DNA from: Caryophanales bacterium
GTDB lineage: Bacteria > Bacillota > Bacilli > JARBTR01
DNA length: 64,000 bases
Assembly: GCA_029240105.1 (NCBI GenBank)
Contig: JARBTR010000001.1
Coordinates: 1-64,000 of the forward strand
Direction of reading: 5' to 3'
Each line of letters starts with the position of its first letter. Within the stretch, counting starts at the first letter, position 1. Shown in pieces: positions 41,897 to 50,332 of this stretch. The notes beneath the pieces were generated by a model. That model had not been told where the DNA came from and searched no databases. It saw nothing but the letters and a program-made list of their open reading frames with translations. Position numbers and translations under genes: made by a program.

Positions 41897-43096
41897 CTAC
41901 TTTTTTATTTGAATTGGCTGCTCAAATTCTTGGTGCATCAGTTGTTCACGAATATTTGAGTTCATTAAATTGTAATAAATTTGGTTGGTATTTCCATTTC
42001 CTGAATATCCCATGTTCTTCAACAGTTTTTCACTAAGGATAGGTAACGTTACGTATTTTTTCACGTGATTTAAATAGCGTCTTCCAAACTCCGAAAATCC
42101 TAAGATTTTTATATAACTTGGTTGTTTTTGTTTTTCTACAGCATCTTTTTCTAGATTAAGTAGAATGTAAAGACATATTCGCTGCAACCTGGTCCATGTA
42201 TATCTTTTAACCTTTACATTGTTCATAAATTCATCAAAACTTTCAGATTTTGATGCAAACTCGATCAATCTATACTCTATACCTTCTTTAACTTCGTATA
42301 TACGTCTAAGTTGTTCAGGGGTTGAAGAGCAAATTTTATATTTTAATAGATTCCAATAATTTTCCCAATTATGGTAAGTTCCAGTTGAATCAAAATAGGT
42401 ATTCATTTCTTTTAAAACAAAATCTGGTACATATTCAGAGAGTGTTTTAGAATTTTCGAATAGTGCCTTCCGAATGCTTGTTGCGCTAGTGATTCCACTT
42501 TCATGCAAATCAGTTTCATGATATCCAGCACCTATTCTTTTAAAAGTTACTGGTTTCATGTTTTGGCAATGCGTTTTGATTGCAGAAACGTAATGGAACC
42601 CTAACGTGTTATTTGGAAGACTTAAATCGAGCGTATTCTCATCTGAAGTAATTTCAGAAAATGCTTTTCCAGTTGCAGTAGCATAGCTGAACCCATTAGC
42701 CATGGCATTATTTACAATTTCATCAAATTTTCCTTTATTTTTATTTAGTGAATCAACAGCTTTTAAAAAAGGGTCAATTTGACCTAACTCGCTTCCAAAA
42801 GACAGAGTATCACACCTCAAGGCATGCAAAATCTGAACGCTGTTTCGAGCAAAAACATCTGCATTTTGAACCGCTTGCATTGTTGGCAGTTCTACTACGA
42901 GATCTACCCCTGCTTGCAAAGCCATTCTTGTTCGAGAGAATTTATCAACTAAAGCCATTTCGCCACGTTGCAGGAAATTCCCGCTCATGCAGGCTATTGT
43001 TACTTCTGCTCCGGTTATTTTTTTTGATTTATTCAAATGATAGAGATGACCATTATGAAACGGGTTGTACTCAACCACCATGCCGACTGCTTTCAT
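41897..43096 (-). CDS. tmcAL: tRNA(Met) cytidine acetate ligase TmcAL (YlbM)
   Basis: 399 residues. VGMVVEYNPFHNGHLYHL holds the HxGH-type nucleotidyltransferase motif; MSGNFLQRGEMALVDKFSRTRMAL, VVELPTMQAVQNADVFA and ITSATSIRKAL are TmcAL signatures. It uses acetate and ATP to make N4-acetylcytidine at the elongator tRNA-Met wobble position. On the strand opposite to ylbN, as in Bacillus. Confidence 0.95.
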   Translation of the reverse strand: MKAVGMVVEYNPFHNGHLYHLNKSKKITGAEVTIACMSGNFLQRGEMALVDKFSRTRMALQAGVDLVVELPTMQAVQNADVFARNSVQILHALRCDTLSFGSELGQIDPFLKAVDSLNKNKGKFDEIVNNAMANGFSYATATGKAFSEITSDENTLDLSLPNNTLGFHYVSAIKTHCQNMKPVTFKRIGAGYHETDLHESGITSATSIRKALFENSKTLSEYVPDFVLKEMNTYFDSTGTYHNWENYWNLLKYKICSSTPEQLRRIYEVKEGIEYRLIEFASKSESFDEFMNNVKVKRYTWTRLQRICLYILLNLEKDAVEKQKQPSYIKILGFSEFGRRYLNHVKKYVTLPILSEKLLKNMGYSGNGNTNQIYYNLMNSNIREQLMHQEFEQPIQIKK

Positions 43097-43170
43097 ATTC
43101 AGAGCTCTCTTTCTATGTTTAAATGTCTTAATTATAATTAAAGTTTAAGTTTAAATGTTCTTTTGTTTTT

Positions 43171-43432
43171 GGCTCTGTTAAAGTTTGATGTTGATATTCT
43201 TTGGATTTTTAATCAACATCCATATAATTTGTTGTAAATTAGAGAAAATGAGCCAAATACATATATGTTTTTTCCCGTGGCAAGTAACGTATACGTTTCT
43301 GGGTAAATGAGACATTAAAACGAGGAAACGTATACGTTTCCCTTAGACCGACCACAGGAATTTCCACCATTTTAAAATAACAACATGGCATTTCTGTTTA
43401 ATTAAAAAATCAACTTTATATTAACAGAGTCT
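43171..43432. repeat. MITE-like dispersed repeat, copy B (tmcAL-ylbN gap)
   Basis: ~260 bases with terminal inverted repeats: GGCTCTGTTAAAGTTTGATG... and ...CAACTTTATATTAACAGAGTC. The inside matches 28932-29139, with an extra block that carries two CGTATACG palindromes (43286-43297, 43326-43339). No open frame. The remainder of 43097-43702 is AT-rich with no gene. Confidence 0.8.
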
Positions 43433-43702
43433 AACAAATAAATTGAAATTTATATAAAATTCAAAAAATCGAAGATTTAATTTTTATTAAAATGGGTAAA
43501 ATCAAATATCATATACAAATTTAAAAAGCTACAATAGAATTGCTGAAATGAATACTATCTCTATTGTAGTGAAAAACAAGTACTTTTTAAACATTTAAAA
43601 GTTGTTTTATCTTTGAAAACAAACGATTTTAGTGTAAAGAAAAAAGTTTGACAAAAGATTTTTGAAATAATATAATATCTCTTGTTGCCTAGAGGTGATT
43701 GA

Positions 43703-44209
43703 ATGAAATGGACAGTATTACAGATTCAAAGAATGGGTGGTCATAACTTTCAAATTGATGAGACAGTTGACTTTTCATACTTGAAAGAAATGGACAAACA
43801 AATACTTGATATCTCACCGATTCTTGTAAGAGGTGAAGTGGAATTTGATTCTTCAAAGGTTGTTTTCCACTTAACGATTCAAGGAACTTTTGTGTTGCCT
43901 TGCTCGAAAACACTTGTAGAAGTAAACTACCCAGTGAACATTCAGACAACAGAAACCTTTTTCTTGCATTCCTTAGAGGATGACGAAGAAGGAGAACTTG
44001 TCGAAAATGGGGTTATTGATTTAACACCAGTTGTGCAAGAACTTCTGCTTTTGGAAATTCCAATGCAAGTTTATGCTGACTCATCAGATCAAGAAAGTGG
44101 TACACCATTTTCTGGAAAAGGTTGGGAAGTTGTAACTGAAGAAGAGCAAGCACAAAAGATTGATCCTCGAATGGCTAAATTAGCTGAATTATTCAAAAAA
44201 GATGAATAA
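43703..44209 (+). CDS. ylbN: YceD/DUF177 family protein (YlbN)
   Basis: 168 residues. The DUF177 pattern is clear: ISPILVRGEVEFDSSKVVFHLTIQGTFVLPCSKTLVEVNYPV and GVIDLTPVVQELLLLEIPM. YceD sits upstream of rpmF in most bacteria and has been tied to 23S rRNA or ribosome maturation. GAGGTGATTGA ribosome site. rpmF follows after ~100 bases. Confidence 0.93.
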   Translation: MKWTVLQIQRMGGHNFQIDETVDFSYLKEMDKQILDISPILVRGEVEFDSSKVVFHLTIQGTFVLPCSKTLVEVNYPVNIQTTETFFLHSLEDDEEGELVENGVIDLTPVVQELLLLEIPMQVYADSSDQESGTPFSGKGWEVVTEEEQAQKIDPRMAKLAELFKKDE

Positions 44210-44313
44210 CTTTTTTGGGGCGTTCAAGCAGTAGTAAACTTTACAACGAAACAATTCTAAGGCGTTACTAATGATTGAATGCCTCAAAGAATAATAAAAG
44301 GAGATGTAGAAAA

Positions 44314-44469
44314 ATGGCAGTACCTCAAAGAAGAACTTCTAAAACTAGAAAAAGAATGCGTCGTACGCACTTCAAATTACAAGTACCTGGTATGAATCCA
44401 TGCCCTAACTGTGGAGAAATGAAAATGTCTCACCGCGTTTGTGACAGATTTCTTACTGAAGCGAAGTGA
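44314..44469 (+). CDS. rpmF: 50S ribosomal protein L32 with altered C-terminus
   Basis: 51 residues from ATG 44314 (AAAGGAGATG upstream; an in-frame extension to 44275 is not used). [22 protein letters not shown] and [14 protein letters not shown] are plainly L32. The family then normally has K-x-C-G-x-Y-x-G-x-E-V (57-60 residues total); here it ends DRFLTEAK. Reading the bases after SHRVC two positions on gives SY-stop-SEVR, which resembles the expected tail, so an indel near 44445 seems to have changed frame. The zinc ribbon keeps three of four Cys. Confidence 0.93.
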   Translation: MAVPQRRTSKTRKRMRRTHFKLQVPGMNPCPNCGEMKMSHRVCDRFLTEAK

Positions 44470-44486
44470 GATAGTATTTACAATTT

Positions 44487-44511
44487 AGAGCCCTAGGGCT
44501 CTTTTTTTTTA
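44487..44511 (+). terminator. Terminator after rpmF
   Basis: AGAGCCC-TA-GGGCTCT followed by eight or nine T. Confidence 0.9.
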
Positions 44512-44606
44512 TTTATCGAAATCTTCCAAAAGTAGTCTAATCAATCTACCAAGTACATATGGTAAAACAAAGTATATTTTTGCCATTAGAGAGAGGGTAG
44601 ATTAAG

Positions 44607-45203
44607 ATGACAGGGGGAAGACAAGACAGTTGGTCTTTAGATGAAGACAATCTGTTAGCAGAAGTAGTGCTCCGCTATATTCGCGAAGGAAGTACTCAGT
44701 TAAAAGCATTTGAGGAGGTAGGCGAACGCTTATCTCGAACGGCAGCGGCATGCGGTTTCAGGTGGAATTCATTTGTAAGAAAACAGTTTAAAGATGCTAT
44801 TATACATGCAAAAAAAATTCGTGTGTCTACCGACCGAACTCAAAGTAAGCAAATTGTTACTAGAAAATTTGTTCGAAAAGAAAAACCAACTGAGAAAATA
44901 GACAATTCCATTACGCTGGAACAGTGCTTAGTATTTTTACAGAATTTAAAGGCAAATCTGGATGAAAATCCAATTGACCAGATTCATCAATTGATCCGTA
45001 AAAACAGAGAATTGCAAGACAGTTTAGAGAAATTAACAAAAGAAAAAGAAAATTTGCGTAGAAAATTTGCTGAAGTTTCAGAAGATTATCAAGCACTTTT
45101 AGGATTTTTTGAAAAGGCTCGTAAGCTTGCTGTTAAAGAGACTGATCATGATTTAAATATTCGATTCCAAATGGATCAAAACGGAAATTTGGAAAGAGTT
45201 TAG
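44607..45203 (+). CDS. gerR: RsfA-family prespore/mother-cell transcription factor (GerR/YlbO)
   Basis: 198 residues. N-terminal Myb/SANT-like domain ([50 protein letters not shown]) and a C-terminal coiled coil (~125-180, [26 protein letters not shown]). Position right after rpmF is that of ylbO (gerR) in B. subtilis, a sigma-E-dependent regulator of sporulation and germination genes; its paralogue is RsfA. A terminator follows. Confidence 0.88.
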   Translation: MTGGRQDSWSLDEDNLLAEVVLRYIREGSTQLKAFEEVGERLSRTAAACGFRWNSFVRKQFKDAIIHAKKIRVSTDRTQSKQIVTRKFVRKEKPTEKIDNSITLEQCLVFLQNLKANLDENPIDQIHQLIRKNRELQDSLEKLTKEKENLRRKFAEVSEDYQALLGFFEKARKLAVKETDHDLNIRFQMDQNGNLERV

Positions 45204-45222
45204 CAATAAAATAGAAATACAT

Positions 45223-45257
45223 AAATCATTTTGCCAAAAGCAAAGTGATTTTTTTAC
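45223..45257 (+). terminator. Terminator after gerR
   Basis: AAATCATTTTGC / GCAAAGTGATTT with a CAAAA loop, then TTTTTA. Confidence 0.7.
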
Positions 45258-45398
45258 TTTTCTTTTTATAAAAAATGACCATCATTGAATAAAGTTAGTC
45301 AGCACCCATATTCATTCTTCAATTATTTGTTCATTTTTGATAAAATACTTTGATAAGTCTGCTTAAAAATAGTGAAACACAGATGTATGAGGGAATTC

Positions 45399-46277
45399 AT
45401 GAAGATTGGAATAATTGGAGCAGGTTCAGTAGGTTTGCTATGTGCAGCCTACCTAGCCGAAAAAAATGATATTACACTCTTTACACATCGTAAAAGCCAG
45501 GCCACTACCATCAAAGAAAATGGTTTGGTTTTAGAGATAGGTTCCATTAAAAAGAATATAACAATCCAAGCGGAAGAACTGAAACAATCTGTTCAGTCAC
45601 TTGGACAATTTAACTTGATTCTGGTAACAGTTAAGCAATATCATTTAACAGATTTGTTACCGCTAATCAAATCAATCCAAACAAATTTTCTTTTTCTCCA
45701 GAATGGAATGCCAATGAATGAAATCCACAATGAATTAAGTGGTAAAATAAATTTTGGAATTGTCACTCATGGGGCGCAAAGGATATCAGATTATGTTGTT
45801 AGACATAATGGAGTAGGTAAAATAGTCATCGGTTCTGAATTAGCAGGTCAAATCCAACTAAATGAATTATCGATAGAAAATTTTCCTTTTGAAGAAGTAG
45901 AAGACATTCATTTACAAATTAGAAACAAACTTATTGTAAATGCTATTGTTAATCCTATTACAGCGGTTTATAGAGTTAAAAATGGAGAAATCGTTCATAA
46001 TGCAGAATTAAACAACTTGAAAAATCAACTAGCGTTAGAGATTTTTCAGATTCTTCAAATTGATGATATAAATGATCAAGAGCGACAATTAAATAATGTA
46101 AATCAAATTTGTTTGTATTCTGCTGAGAATAAATCATCCATGTTGCAAGATATTGAAAATAGAAGACAAACCGAAGTGGATTCAATTTTAGGCTACTTGT
46201 TAAGGCAAGCTAATGAGCTTCAAATTGAGGCGCCATTGGTGAGTAAATTTTATCGACGAGTGAAAGAGTTAAGTTAA
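45399..46277 (+). CDS. panE: 2-dehydropantoate 2-reductase
   Basis: 292 residues. Rossmann start MKIGIIGAGSVGLLCAAYLAEK, NADPH part (THRKSQ), LVTVKQYH and the catalytic region KLIVNAIVNPITAVYRVKNGE with the conserved Lys and Asn. It reduces ketopantoate to pantoate for CoA synthesis; coaD is in the same region. GAGGGA before ATG 45399 sets the start nine codons inside the open frame. The ylbQ position in Bacillus matches. Confidence 0.93.
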   Translation: MKIGIIGAGSVGLLCAAYLAEKNDITLFTHRKSQATTIKENGLVLEIGSIKKNITIQAEELKQSVQSLGQFNLILVTVKQYHLTDLLPLIKSIQTNFLFLQNGMPMNEIHNELSGKINFGIVTHGAQRISDYVVRHNGVGKIVIGSELAGQIQLNELSIENFPFEEVEDIHLQIRNKLIVNAIVNPITAVYRVKNGEIVHNAELNNLKNQLALEIFQILQIDDINDQERQLNNVNQICLYSAENKSSMLQDIENRRQTEVDSILGYLLRQANELQIEAPLVSKFYRRVKELS

Positions 46278-46308
46278 AAGAGTCTTTTACCATTTAAAGA
46301 CTCTTTTG
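46276..46308 (+). terminator. Hairpin after panE
   Basis: AAAAGAGTCTTT / AAAGACTCTTTT, 8-base loop, weak T-run; the next gene starts 20 bases on, so read-through is possible. Confidence 0.6.
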
Positions 46309-46328
46309 AATTTGGAAGGAAATGAAAA

Positions 46329-46712
46329 TTGGATATATTAAAAACGAATCCGGATGTTGCATTTATTGCAGCACCGTTTATAGTGCTTTTTATTTTAAAA
46401 TTTATTTTAAAATTTCTTATACGTGGCAAACGAAAAGCTTCAAAATTAGCAACCGATATTTCAGCAATCTTTTTTATAATGGCAGTCTATTTTGAAATAA
46501 AATTGTTTTTGAATTTCCAAGCCCTTTGGTTTATGTTGCTTGGATTAATTGTAATTTTTTCTATTCTTGCCGTGTCATCTTACATCAAGAACTATGAAGT
46601 TTCCTACGAGAAACTTATGCGTTTGTTTTTAAGAGTCTGCTTTATTCTTTTTGTGATAGGGTATCTAGGACTATTAGTATTTGCACTTTATCAAAGAGTA
46701 CAAGCTGTGTAA
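46329..46712 (+). CDS. DUF3397 membrane protein (YllA-like)
   Basis: 127 residues from a TTG with GGAAGGAAATG upstream. Four membrane helices, with the basic patch KFLIRGKRKASKLATDISAIFF between the first two, the pattern of DUF3397 proteins found just before bshC/mraZ in Bacillus. Function unknown. Confidence 0.83.
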   Translation: MDILKTNPDVAFIAAPFIVLFILKFILKFLIRGKRKASKLATDISAIFFIMAVYFEIKLFLNFQALWFMLLGLIVIFSILAVSSYIKNYEVSYEKLMRLFLRVCFILFVIGYLGLLVFALYQRVQAV

Positions 46713-46734
46713 TTTATAGTAACTGAGGGATATT

Positions 46735-48363
46735 ATGAAACTTTCATCATTTAAAATGGGTGCGATTTACCCTATGGCATCTGACTATATGGCTGGGAAT
46801 CCAAATGCAGTTTCTTTTTTCCCGACTAATTGGTCCGATCAAAAAAGTATATTGGAACGATCAACCTACTTGGCAAAAAGAAATTATCCAAGATTAGAAG
46901 TTGCAGAACATATTGAGAAGTATATGAATCGATTTGGTCTTTCGGATGTTTCTTTACGGAATATCCAATTGCTGAAGGAAAATGCACTTGTCGTAATTGG
47001 AGGGCAGCAGGCTGGGTTGTTAACAGGTCCTTTATATGCTATTAACAAAATCATTTCAGTTATCAAACTCGCTGAAAAACAATCTTCTTTACTTGGAGTG
47101 CCAGTTATCCCAGTTTTTTGGATCGCAGGTGAGGACCATGATTACGCTGAAGTGAATCATGTCTATATAAAAGACGAGAAAGATCTCATCAAAAAAACAT
47201 ATCCTTATAAACCGAAGACAAAAGAAATGATCTCGGATATGATCTTAGATTTTGAAACTGCTAAGAAATGGATTGAAGAGGTTGTTGAAGTATTAGGTGA
47301 AACGAATCGGACAAAAGATTTAGTTGCTTGGCTAACTGATACACTTAGAAAAACGAAAACCATATCAGATTTTTTTGCGATGCTCGTAAATGAACTTTTT
47401 AAAGATAAGGGACTTTTGCTTGTAGATTCCGGGAACCAAGAATTTCGTAAATTAGGTGTTTCAGCCTATGGTGGGATCGTTAAACAATGTTCAAATATCA
47501 CTGCAAAAGTTTTAGAACAACAGCAAAAAATTCGACAATCGGGTTACATGCCGATGCTTGAAATGGAAATGGATAATGCAAACTTGTTTTTTTATGATTA
47601 CCATGATAAAAATCGGTCATTGCTTTCGTTTCATGAAAACAAAAATAGATTTGTTAGCAAAAACAACTTACATTTTACGACAGAAGAGTTATTAGAAAGA
47701 GTAGAAATTGCTACAGAGAATTTTAGTACAAATGTGGTAACGAGACCGATGTTGCAGGAGAAATTGTTTCCTGTACTTGCATTTGTGGGTGGACCTGGAG
47801 AAATTATTTATTGGGCTGAAATTGGCGACGCTTTCGAACTTGTTGGTGAAAAGATGCCGCCTGTATTTCCACGATTAAATATTACTCTACTTGAGAGAAA
47901 TATAGAAAGTTACATGAATGAATTGCACTTACCTTTAGAACAAGTTGTGAAAAATGGGTGTTCAAAAGAAAAGCAAGTTGTTTTGGAGAGTTTGAAAGAT
48001 CGATCAATTGATGAGGCTTATGAAGTGCTGACCAATATGATTGACCGACAACATGACCTTTGGTCACAGAATGCAATCCCTTATGACTCAAGTCTTGAAT
48101 CTTTGTTTAAAAAGAATAAAGCCATTTTATATAAACAACTTGAATTCATGAAGAAAAAAACAGAAGAAAGCCATCTTCGAAGTCATGAAGAGTTAGTTAG
48201 AAAATTTAATGATATTGAAAATTCGGTTCATCCTCTTGGAGGTCCACAAGATCGAGTCTTAAACCCGATATATTTTATGAATAAATACGGTAAAGACTGG
48301 CTTGAATTTCTTTTGAAATCTGATTTTGAATTCGGTGAATGGCATTATGTTTTATCAATTTAA
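46735..48363 (+). CDS. bshC: Bacillithiol biosynthesis cysteine-adding enzyme BshC
   Basis: 542 residues, normal length. VVIGGQQAGLLTGPLYAINKIISVIKLA and PVFWIAGEDHDYAEVNHVY hold the nucleotidyltransferase-like core; the C-terminal coiled coil is also typical, ending LNPIYFMNKYGKDWLEFLL. It adds Cys to GlcN-malate in the last step of bacillithiol synthesis. Followed by a terminator and then the dcw operon, the usual Bacillus order. Confidence 0.95.
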   Translation: MKLSSFKMGAIYPMASDYMAGNPNAVSFFPTNWSDQKSILERSTYLAKRNYPRLEVAEHIEKYMNRFGLSDVSLRNIQLLKENALVVIGGQQAGLLTGPLYAINKIISVIKLAEKQSSLLGVPVIPVFWIAGEDHDYAEVNHVYIKDEKDLIKKTYPYKPKTKEMISDMILDFETAKKWIEEVVEVLGETNRTKDLVAWLTDTLRKTKTISDFFAMLVNELFKDKGLLLVDSGNQEFRKLGVSAYGGIVKQCSNITAKVLEQQQKIRQSGYMPMLEMEMDNANLFFYDYHDKNRSLLSFHENKNRFVSKNNLHFTTEELLERVEIATENFSTNVVTRPMLQEKLFPVLAFVGGPGEIIYWAEIGDAFELVGEKMPPVFPRLNITLLERNIESYMNELHLPLEQVVKNGCSKEKQVVLESLKDRSIDEAYEVLTNMIDRQHDLWSQNAIPYDSSLESLFKKNKAILYKQLEFMKKKTEESHLRSHEELVRKFNDIENSVHPLGGPQDRVLNPIYFMNKYGKDWLEFLLKSDFEFGEWHYVLSI

Positions 48364-48373
48364 TAAAAATTTA

Positions 48374-48413
48374 TCTAGTCGTGTGGTTTGATGAAACCAC
48401 GCGACTTTTTTTG
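48374..48413 (+). terminator. Terminator after bshC
   Basis: AGTCGTGTGGTTT / AAACCACGCGACT with GATG loop, then T7. Confidence 0.88.
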
Positions 48414-48452
48414 TGAACAAATAATCTTTAAAAAAACACAATATTTTTCACA

Positions 48453-48488
48453 AAAGTGGTGGAAAGTGGGGCAAAGTGGTGTTAAAAT
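48453..48488 (+). promoter_or_regulatory. MraZ operator repeats and -10 of the dcw promoter
   Basis: Three head-to-tail 10-base units AAAGTGGTGG, AAAGTGGGGC, AAAGTGGTGT stop at a TAAAAT -10 (48483-48488). MraZ is known to bind such GTGG-type direct repeats spaced 10 bases apart in its own promoter, so this is very likely the autoregulatory site. Confidence 0.8.
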
Positions 48489-48554
48489 AAAATACAACTA
48501 ACTTACTTATTTAAATTTGGGGCAAGTATCGGTTTTGAATCGGAGGTGATAATC

Positions 48555-48983
48555 ATGTTCATGGGTGAATTTCGACATAGTTTAGACCCAAAAGGACGTT
48601 TGATTATTCCTTCTAAGTTCAGAGAACTACTAGGCGAAAATTTTGTTATAGCTAAAGGACAGAATAACTGTTTATATGGTTATCCAGAAGGTACTTGGAA
48701 ACAAATCATCGAGGGAATAAAAACCGGTCCTATGGAAGCCTCACAAAAACAAAAGGTTGTTCGATTTTTCTATTCGGGTGCCTCTGATTGTGAGTTTGAT
48801 AAACAAGGACGGATCAATATTCCAAATAACCTTTCAGATTATGCTCATCTTGAAAAAGATTGTGTTGTCATTGGTGTACAAGACAGAATTGAGATTTGGA
48901 ATAAGGAAACTTGGGAAACTTATGTTCAGGAAGCTAGTGACGAATTTAACGCACTTGAGTTCAATCCATTTGAAAGTTTTTAG
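48555..48983 (+). CDS. mraZ: Transcriptional regulator MraZ
   Basis: 142 residues with the two AbrB-like halves: MFMGEFRHSLDPKGRLIIPSKFRE and FFYSGASDCEFDKQGRINIPNNLSDYA, each with the DxxGR DNA-binding motif. It controls the dcw cluster. CGGAGGTGATAATC before ATG 48555 selects it over a GTG nine bases upstream. First gene of the mraZ-rsmH-ftsL-pbpB series. Confidence 0.96.
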   Translation: MFMGEFRHSLDPKGRLIIPSKFRELLGENFVIAKGQNNCLYGYPEGTWKQIIEGIKTGPMEASQKQKVVRFFYSGASDCEFDKQGRINIPNNLSDYAHLEKDCVVIGVQDRIEIWNKETWETYVQEASDEFNALEFNPFESF

Positions 48984-48998
48984 AAAAGAAGGATTAAT

Positions 48999-49934
48999 AT
49001 GATGTTCGATCACACGACAGTACTACTAAATGAAGCAGTTGATGGTTTACATATACAGCCAGATGGAATTTATGTTGACTGTACACTTGGTGGGGCTGGA
49101 CATAGCGAACTGATTGTATCTCAACTTTCTAGCAACGGAAAACTAATTGCTTTTGATCAAGATGATGTTGCTATTGAAAATGCAAAAATAAAATTAGCAA
49201 AGTATATCGATCAAGTGATTTTTATAAAAAGTAACTTTGTTAATCTTGAGGAAAAGTTAAACGAGATTGGCATTGAAAAAGTAGATGGAGTACTTTATGA
49301 CCTAGGTGTTTCTTCACCTCAACTTGATACTCCAGAAAGAGGATTCAGCTACCATCATGATGCACCGCTCGATATGCGTATGGATCAAACGTCTAAGCTT
49401 TCAGCGTGGCATGTTGTAAATGAATGGCCTTATGAACAACTTGTTAAAATCTTCTTCCGTTACAGTGAGGAAAAATTTTCAAAACAAGTAGCCCGAAAAA
49501 TTGAACAAGCACGTGCAAGCAAACCGGTTGAAACAACTTTAGAGCTTGTTGAAATTATAAAAGATGCCATTCCAGCTCCGGCAAGGCGAACAGGTGGGCA
49601 TCCTGCAAAACGTGTCTTTCAAGCAATCCGCATTGCAGTAAACGATGAATTAAAAGTTTTTGAAACTTCTCTAAAACAAGCTGTTTCAATATTAAATAAA
49701 AATGGAAGAGTATCGGTTATTACCTTTCACTCTTTGGAAGATAGAATTTGCAAAAGTTATTTTAAGGAAAAATCAGATTTGCCGAATTTGCCAAAAGGGT
49801 TACCGATTATTCCTGAGGAATTTAAGCCCGTTTTACGAATTGTAAATCGCAAACCGATTTTACCAACAGAAGAAGAATTAGAGAAAAACAATCGTGCTCG
49901 ATCAGCAAAATTAAGAATCGCAGAAAAAATTTAA
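48999..49934 (+). CDS. rsmH: 16S rRNA (cytosine1402-N4)-methyltransferase RsmH
   Basis: 311 residues. [15 protein letters not shown], the SAM motif [36 protein letters not shown] and [13 protein letters not shown] are RsmH (MraW) signatures. It methylates C1402 in the 30S P site. Starts 15 bases after mraZ; a second ATG one codon on is equally possible. Confidence 0.96.
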   Translation: MMFDHTTVLLNEAVDGLHIQPDGIYVDCTLGGAGHSELIVSQLSSNGKLIAFDQDDVAIENAKIKLAKYIDQVIFIKSNFVNLEEKLNEIGIEKVDGVLYDLGVSSPQLDTPERGFSYHHDAPLDMRMDQTSKLSAWHVVNEWPYEQLVKIFFRYSEEKFSKQVARKIEQARASKPVETTLELVEIIKDAIPAPARRTGGHPAKRVFQAIRIAVNDELKVFETSLKQAVSILNKNGRVSVITFHSLEDRICKSYFKEKSDLPNLPKGLPIIPEEFKPVLRIVNRKPILPTEEELEKNNRARSAKLRIAEKI

Positions 49935-49973
49935 AGAGGGAATTATCCCCAATAGATAAAGGAGAAAATTACT

Positions 49974-50330
49974 ATGGCAGCTTTAGCTAGACAACAGGTT
50001 CAAAGACAGGTCGAACAACCTCAAAGACTTATTAAAACCAAACCTCAAAAGTTAAGAAAAAGTTTCTTTTCGTTTAGAGAGTTAGTTGTAATTGGTTTAT
50101 GTTCCGTTGCCTTTTTATTTGCTGTTAGTAGTATAATTCAGACACAATCCAATGTTTTTTCTGTGAATTCAGAGAACGTTTCTTTGCAAAATCAAATTGA
50201 AGAACAGAAGAAAATGAATAAAGATTTATCCGATCAAGTTAGAGAATTGTCAATGCCAGAAACTGTTATTGCGAAGGCAAATCAACTTGGATTAAGCTTA
50301 AATGATAATAATGTGAAAGTAGTGCGTTAG
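49974..50330 (+). CDS. ftsL: Cell division protein FtsL
   Basis: 118 residues: basic cytoplasmic N-terminus with LIKTKPQKLRK, one membrane helix (~40-60, ELVVIGLCSVAFLFAVSSII) and an extracellular leucine-zipper-like coiled coil (VSLQNQIEEQKKMNKDLSDQVREL). It joins DivIB/DivIC at the septum. AAAGGAGAAAATTACT precedes the ATG; pbpB starts two bases after the stop. Confidence 0.93.
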   Translation: MAALARQQVQRQVEQPQRLIKTKPQKLRKSFFSFRELVVIGLCSVAFLFAVSSIIQTQSNVFSVNSENVSLQNQIEEQKKMNKDLSDQVRELSMPETVIAKANQLGLSLNDNNVKVVR

Positions 50331-50332
50331 TC

